Below, piece after piece: positions 60,021-64,000 of a DNA stretch of 64,000 bases. How positions within the stretch are numbered: the first letter of the stretch is position 1; the number at the start of each line of letters is the position of its first letter. This DNA is from Aestuariivivens insulae. Its GTDB lineage: Bacteria > Bacteroidota > Bacteroidia > Flavobacteriales > Flavobacteriaceae. The translations under genes were made by a program, and so were the position numbers. The notes under the pieces are model-generated. The model made no database searches. It had not been told where the DNA came from and was given only the letters and a program-made list of their open reading frames with translations. The stretch is from positions 124,001 to 188,000 of the forward strand of contig NZ_JAKMCS010000005.1 of NCBI RefSeq assembly GCF_022662195.1. Direction: 5' to 3'.

Positions 60021-61850
60021 TTATTCGAAGCTTTGCATGTCTACCAACTTTTTGTAAACGCCATTTTGGGCAATGAGTTCGTTATGTTTGCCTTGTTCTA
60101 CGATTTCCCCTTTGTTAAGTACAATAATGGTATCTGCATTTTGAATGGTAGATAATCTATGTGCAATAACAATAGATGTTCTATTTTTCATCATGTTTTC
60201 CAAAGCTACTTGTACTAAGCGTTCGCTTTCAGTGTCCAATGCCGATGTGGCTTCGTCCAGTACCATTATGGGTGGGCTTTTAAGTACAGCTCGAGCAATG
60301 CTTAAGCGTTGTTTTTGTCCGCCAGAGAGTTTATTGCCAGAGTCTCCTATATTGGTGTCTATACCTTCTGGTAAATCTTTTACAAACTCCCAAGCATTGG
60401 CTATTTTTAGGGCATCGATAACGTCTTCATCTGAGGCTGCATCGTTTCCTAATTTCAAATTGTTTTTGATACTGTCGTTAAACAAAATGGCGTCTTGGGT
60501 AACAATACCAAGTAGGCCTCTTAATGATGCCGTTGTTAGGTCGCGTATGTCTTGCCCATCTATTAAAATGGAACCTTCGTTTACATCGTAAAATCGTGTA
60601 ATTAAATTGGCTATGGTAGATTTTCCACTACCAGATTGTCCAACCAAAGCAATGGTTTGTCCTTTGTTTATGGTTAGCGAAAAGTGTTTTAGTACATATT
60701 CTTTTTCATATTTAAATGAAATGTCATTAAACACAATATTCTTGACAAAATCAGGTTTATTAACAGCGTCAATTTTATCCTTTAATGGGTTTTTGGTATC
60801 TATAATTTCTTGTATACGTTCGGCTGCGGCATTCCCTTGTTTAATATTGTAAAGCCCTCTGGAAATGGCTTTTGCAGGCACCATAATATTGTAAGCCAAA
60901 CCTATATAGGCAATAAACGAAGCGCCATCAAGAGATTTGTCAACTAAAACCAACTGGCCTCCATACCAAAGCAGGATTGAAATTACTAAAATGCCCAAAA
61001 ACTCACTGGTTGGCGATGCCAGATTTTGTCGGTTTAACAATTTATTGGAAAAGCTGTAGAAGCGATTTGAAGACTCATGAAATTTTGTTCTAAATCTTTC
61101 TTCGGCATTAAACCCTTTAATGATTCGAAGCCCAGTTAACGTCTCTTCCAGAATGGAAAGAATAGTGCCTTGTTCTTTTTGAACGCGATCTGATTTTCGT
61201 TTTAGGCTTTTACCTATTCTAGAAATTACAATTCCGGATAAAGGAATAAAAACAAAAACAAAAAGAGTAAGCTTAAAACTGATGATAAGCATCATGATTA
61301 TTGTAAAAATTATCATTAATGGTTCTCTCGCAATAAGCTCTAGAACAGGAAGCATGGAATATTGTAGCGTGGCTACATCATTAGTTACCCGAGCCATAAT
61401 ATCGCCCTTTTTTTGCTCTGAAAAATAAGATAATGGCAAGGCTACAGTTTTCTCATAAACAGCATTTCTTAAATCACGAACAACACCGTTTCTTAAAAAT
61501 ACCATGAAGTAGTTAGCCAAATACCCAAATATATTTTTTAATAGAAAAAGGGATATTATAAGGCCAACGACCATAAGCAAAGCTTTTTGTGGGTCGTTTT
61601 CAGCGTAAAGATTTACTTGATAGGCTAAATAGTCTTTGAAAAAATCTTTTAGATTTCCAATACCAGAGTATACAGGTTTTACAATTTGGGTGACTTTATC
61701 TTTTTTTTCGAATAAAATATCGAGCATTGGAATTAATGCAACGAAAGATAATGCTCCAAATAAAGCAAAGAACACATTAGAAATAATGTGTCCTATGGCA
61801 AAACGTTTATAAGGCTTGGCGTACCTTAAAATATTATAAAAATGGTTCAT
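60021..61850 (-). CDS. ABC exporter with fused ATPase domain, MsbA-like
   Basis: A 609-residue half-transporter. Six transmembrane helices in the N-terminal 330 residues (first FAIGHIISNVFFALFGALSFVALIPML), then the ATPase: Walker A LVGQSGSGKSTI (about residues 396-407), Q-loop GIVTQDAILFND, signature KLSGGQKQRLSIARAVL, Walker B IMVLDEATSALD and the switch in IVIAHRLSTIQ. MsbA-type enzymes flip lipid A or other lipids. It shares one base (TAATG) with the upstream phosphohexomutase gene, so the two are translationally coupled. Confidence 0.92.
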   Translation of the reverse strand: MNHFYNILRYAKPYKRFAIGHIISNVFFALFGALSFVALIPMLDILFEKKDKVTQIVKPVYSGIGNLKDFFKDYLAYQVNLYAENDPQKALLMVVGLIISLFLLKNIFGYLANYFMVFLRNGVVRDLRNAVYEKTVALPLSYFSEQKKGDIMARVTNDVATLQYSMLPVLELIAREPLMIIFTIIMMLIISFKLTLFVFVFIPLSGIVISRIGKSLKRKSDRVQKEQGTILSILEETLTGLRIIKGFNAEERFRTKFHESSNRFYSFSNKLLNRQNLASPTSEFLGILVISILLWYGGQLVLVDKSLDGASFIAYIGLAYNIMVPAKAISRGLYNIKQGNAAAERIQEIIDTKNPLKDKIDAVNKPDFVKNIVFNDISFKYEKEYVLKHFSLTINKGQTIALVGQSGSGKSTIANLITRFYDVNEGSILIDGQDIRDLTTASLRGLLGIVTQDAILFNDSIKNNLKLGNDAASDEDVIDALKIANAWEFVKDLPEGIDTNIGDSGNKLSGGQKQRLSIARAVLKSPPIMVLDEATSALDTESERLVQVALENMMKNRTSIVIAHRLSTIQNADTIIVLNKGEIVEQGKHNELIAQNGVYKKLVDMQSFE

Positions 61851-63580
61851 TAAATAAGTTTCATGTCTTTTAGAATGGCTTCAGCTTTTATGTCAAGAGT
61901 AGTTTCGGTTGCTTTAAAGTCTTCAATTGACTCTAACGTCGTGTTAACACTCACATAAAATTTAATTTTTGGTTCAGTCCCACTAGGTCTTAATGCCACT
62001 TGACTGCCATCCTCGGTATAATATATCAATACGTTGGATTTAGGAATGTCTATTGTGGTCTCTTCCCCTGTAAGCATGTTTTTTGAGGTAGAGGCCTCAT
62101 AGTCTTCAACTTTTAAAACATTGGAGCCATTAATCACCTTAACAGGCGTTTCCCTGGCATCCACCATCATTTGTTTGATTTCCTGAGCGCCTTCAATTCC
62201 TTTTTTGGTTAATGACACCAATTTCTCTTTGTAGAAACCGTGCTTTATATAAAGTTTTATTAATTCATTAAAGAAAGAACTTCCGTTAGACTTTGATATG
62301 GCAGCAATTTCACAAGCTAATAGGGTTGAGGTAACGGCATCTTTATCGCGTACAAAATCGCCAACCATATACCCGAAACTTTCTTCGCCACCACCAATAA
62401 AATTGAGTTCAGGGTGGTCTTTAATTAACTTGGCAATCCACTTAAAGCCTGTTAATACAATTTTACTGTCTACGCCATAGGCTTGTGCCAGTTTAGTTAA
62501 CATAGGTGTTGATACTATGGTAGAAGCAATAAATTCCTTTCCTTTTATCTTGCCATCGGCTTTCCATTGTTTTAAAAGGAAGTCGGTCATCATAAGCATG
62601 GTTTGGTTACCATTAAGCAATTGCAGCTCGTTATCGTTATTACGTACGGCAACGCCCAATCTGTCGCAATCTGGGTCGGTTCCAATAACAATATCGGCGT
62701 TTACTTTATCGGCCAGTTCCAATGCCATTTTTAAGGCCGCTGGTTCTTCGGGGTTTGGAGAATCTACAGTTGGAAAATCACCATTAGGAATTTCTTGTTC
62801 CTTTACAATATGTACATTTTTATAGCCTGCCTGTTTTAAAGTTTCAGGGACTGCTGTGATTGACGTACCGTGTAATGAAGTGAACACAATAGTCAAGTTA
62901 TCTTTGGCTTCTTGGGTAGCCCCTACGCAGCCGTTTTCAACAGATGCTTTAATAAAAACATCATCCACATCTTTTCCTATATGATGGATTAGGTCTTCAT
63001 TGGCATCAAACTTGATGTCGGAATAATCAATTTCGTTTATCATGCTAATAACGGCACCATCATGCGGTGGTACCAATTGACCGCCATCCTGCCAATATAC
63101 TTTATAACCATTGTACTCTGGTGGGTTATGGGATGCCGTTAACACAATACCACAATGGCAATTTAAATGTCTTACGGCAAAGGATAGCTCTGGTGTTGGG
63201 CGTAAATCTTCAAATAGGTACACTTCTATACCATTGGCCGAAAATACATTGGCAACCACTTTAGCTAATGATTTACTGTTGTGCCTACAGTCGTAAGCAA
63301 TTACAGCCTTGGGTGTTTCGTTTGGAAACTGTTTATGTAAATAAGCACTTAAACCTTGTGTGCTTTTACCTAATGTGTATTTGTTTATTCGGTTGGTGCC
63401 TACACCCATGATACCACGCATACCACCTGTACCAAATTCCAAATCCTTATAAAAGCTTTCTTGAATATCCTTAGGATTGTTTGCTATACTTTCTTTAATG
63501 GTTTCTTGGGTTTCACTATCAAACACAGGGGTTAACCATGTATTGATGCGCTCTAGAATTTTTGGTTCGATGTGTATCAT
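61850..63580 (-). CDS. Phosphoglucomutase/phosphomannomutase family enzyme
   Basis: A 576-residue alpha-D-phosphohexomutase. The active-site serine is Ser150 in [13 protein letters not shown], the metal-binding loop is [12 protein letters not shown], the sugar-binding loop [20 protein letters not shown], and the phosphate-binding loop [13 protein letters not shown]. The length of about 575 residues fits the PGM2/bacterial phospho-sugar mutase subgroup. It interconverts hexose 1- and 6-phosphates for envelope sugars. A promoter box TAATTTTG lies on the minus strand at 63603-63610. It overlaps the ABC exporter gene by one base. Confidence 0.92.
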   Translation of the reverse strand: MIHIEPKILERINTWLTPVFDSETQETIKESIANNPKDIQESFYKDLEFGTGGMRGIMGVGTNRINKYTLGKSTQGLSAYLHKQFPNETPKAVIAYDCRHNSKSLAKVVANVFSANGIEVYLFEDLRPTPELSFAVRHLNCHCGIVLTASHNPPEYNGYKVYWQDGGQLVPPHDGAVISMINEIDYSDIKFDANEDLIHHIGKDVDDVFIKASVENGCVGATQEAKDNLTIVFTSLHGTSITAVPETLKQAGYKNVHIVKEQEIPNGDFPTVDSPNPEEPAALKMALELADKVNADIVIGTDPDCDRLGVAVRNNDNELQLLNGNQTMLMMTDFLLKQWKADGKIKGKEFIASTIVSTPMLTKLAQAYGVDSKIVLTGFKWIAKLIKDHPELNFIGGGEESFGYMVGDFVRDKDAVTSTLLACEIAAISKSNGSSFFNELIKLYIKHGFYKEKLVSLTKKGIEGAQEIKQMMVDARETPVKVINGSNVLKVEDYEASTSKNMLTGEETTIDIPKSNVLIYYTEDGSQVALRPSGTEPKIKFYVSVNTTLESIEDFKATETTLDIKAEAILKDMKLI

Positions 63581-63602
63581 GTTGTCATTAAATTAATATT
63601 TG

Positions 63603-63610
63603 CAAAATTA
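63603..63610 (-). promoter_or_regulatory. -7 box of the phosphohexomutase-exporter operon
   Basis: On the minus strand TAATTTTG, matching TAnnTTTG, 22 bp ahead of the start codon. Confidence 0.45.
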
Positions 63611-63734
63611 AGCAATTGATAAATAACAATTTTTGAAAACTTGTAATTTTGGATCAAATTGGAACGAAACCGTAATAGTTGCTATTAAACAAACATAGGG
63701 CTCATGTAAAAAAAAGTTAAGGTGATACCTCCCC

Positions 63735-64000
63735 TTACTTAAAGTTCAACTTGTCTTTTATAAGGTAGCGTTTTTTTCCATCTTTGGTTCGTAATATGAT
63801 CTCTCCTAAAAATCCAGCTACAAAAAATTGTGTACCTATAATCATGGTTGAAAGCGCAAGATAAAATTGAGGACGTTCTGTGATGAGTCTTCCTGCTGGG
63901 TTTAAGAACAATTTATCGATGCCCAAATACAAAGCAAAGCCAAAACCAATAGCAAACATAAGCACACCCAAAGCACCAAACAAATGCATGGGGCGTTTAC
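63735..64000 (-). CDS. C-terminus of a glycosyltransferase family 2 protein, cut by the window edge
   Basis: The last 88 codons of a minus-strand gene that continues beyond 64000; the sequence before the first Met in the window reads KRP in frame, so MHLFGALG is not the start. Two membrane helices (LFGALGVLMFAIGFGFALYLGI and FYLALSTMIIGTQFFVAGFLGEII) end the chain, matching the membrane tail of dolichol-phosphate mannosyltransferase-like GT2 enzymes. Such enzymes transfer sugars to polyprenyl phosphate or glycans at the inner membrane. It is followed by the phosphohexomutase-exporter operon on the same strand. Confidence 0.8.
   Translation of the reverse strand, partial: KRPMHLFGALGVLMFAIGFGFALYLGIDKLFLNPAGRLITERPQFYLALSTMIIGTQFFVAGFLGEIILRTKDGKKRYLIKDKLNFK

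Overview
The window looks like chromosomal DNA of a low-GC Bacteroidota, most likely a marine-type member of the Flavobacteriaceae. Supporting signs are family-level protein resemblances (stage II sporulation M/RDD pair, DUF6660 next to a metal RND pump, an RND-TolC fusion, a two-motif DnaJ zinc finger), the Bacteroidota -7 promoter box TAnnTTTG in front of many genes, few Shine-Dalgarno sequences, and short intergenic palindromes of a type common in this family. I see no rRNA, tRNA, transposase, prophage or CRISPR array. The species cannot be fixed from the sequence alone.

Layout. 1-4.9 kb: membrane genes (partial gene, SpoIIM, RDD, TRIC channel), a cyclophilin lipoprotein, a Nudix CoA pyrophosphatase-like enzyme and an acyltransferase. 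5.0-5.6 kb: HicB/HicA-type toxin-antitoxin pair. 5.7-10.5 kb: topoisomerase III, a pseudouridine synthase, an ECF sigma factor with a membrane partner, lysoplasmalogenase. 10.7-16.6 kb: divalent-metal efflux operon whose RND pump is fused to its outer-membrane channel. 16.8-20.5 kb: Hsp20, TonB, GrpE, DnaJ, plus a gene remnant. 20.8-25.2 kb: ABC exporter, MscS channel, NtrC-type regulator lacking a DNA-binding domain. 25.3-25.8 kb: ParE/RelE-type toxin-antitoxin. 26-30.5 kb: secreted protein, flavodoxin-like protein, PPK2, M28 peptidase, DinB-like protein. 30.6-40 kb: a tight minus-strand operon for probable envelope acyl transfer (two paralogous SGNH-like proteins, NTF2-like lipoprotein, MBOAT, DUF1624 acyltransferase, APC permease, amidohydrolase, then a TolB-like propeller). 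40.3-42.6 kb: small membrane protein and acyl-CoA synthetase. 43-50.3 kb: fermentative pyruvate block (PflB, PflA, formate/oxalate-type MFS carrier, pyruvate phosphate dikinase). 50.4-56.7 kb: PurL, fructosamine kinase family, rRNA methyltransferase. 56.8-64 kb: propeller lipoprotein, a second ECF sigma unit, MsbA-like ABC exporter, phosphohexomutase, and the end of a glycosyltransferase.

Main points from the hunt. (1) pflB, ppdK and tonB each carry a palindrome TGA[C/T]-N4-[A/G]TCA whose centre lies exactly 29.5 bp upstream of the first base of a TAnnTTT[G/A] box, the geometry of a class II CRP/FNR activator. (2) Short palindromic repeats with compensating arm changes occur between genes and also in frame inside purL, where they add two peptide insertions. 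(3) The acyl-transfer operon is the best candidate for an incompletely described system. (4) Two intergenic stretches look like small structured RNA genes with their own promoter and terminator. (5) grpE-dnaJ and hsp20 have sigma-54-like -24/-12 motifs. All of these are readings by eye and no searches were run.
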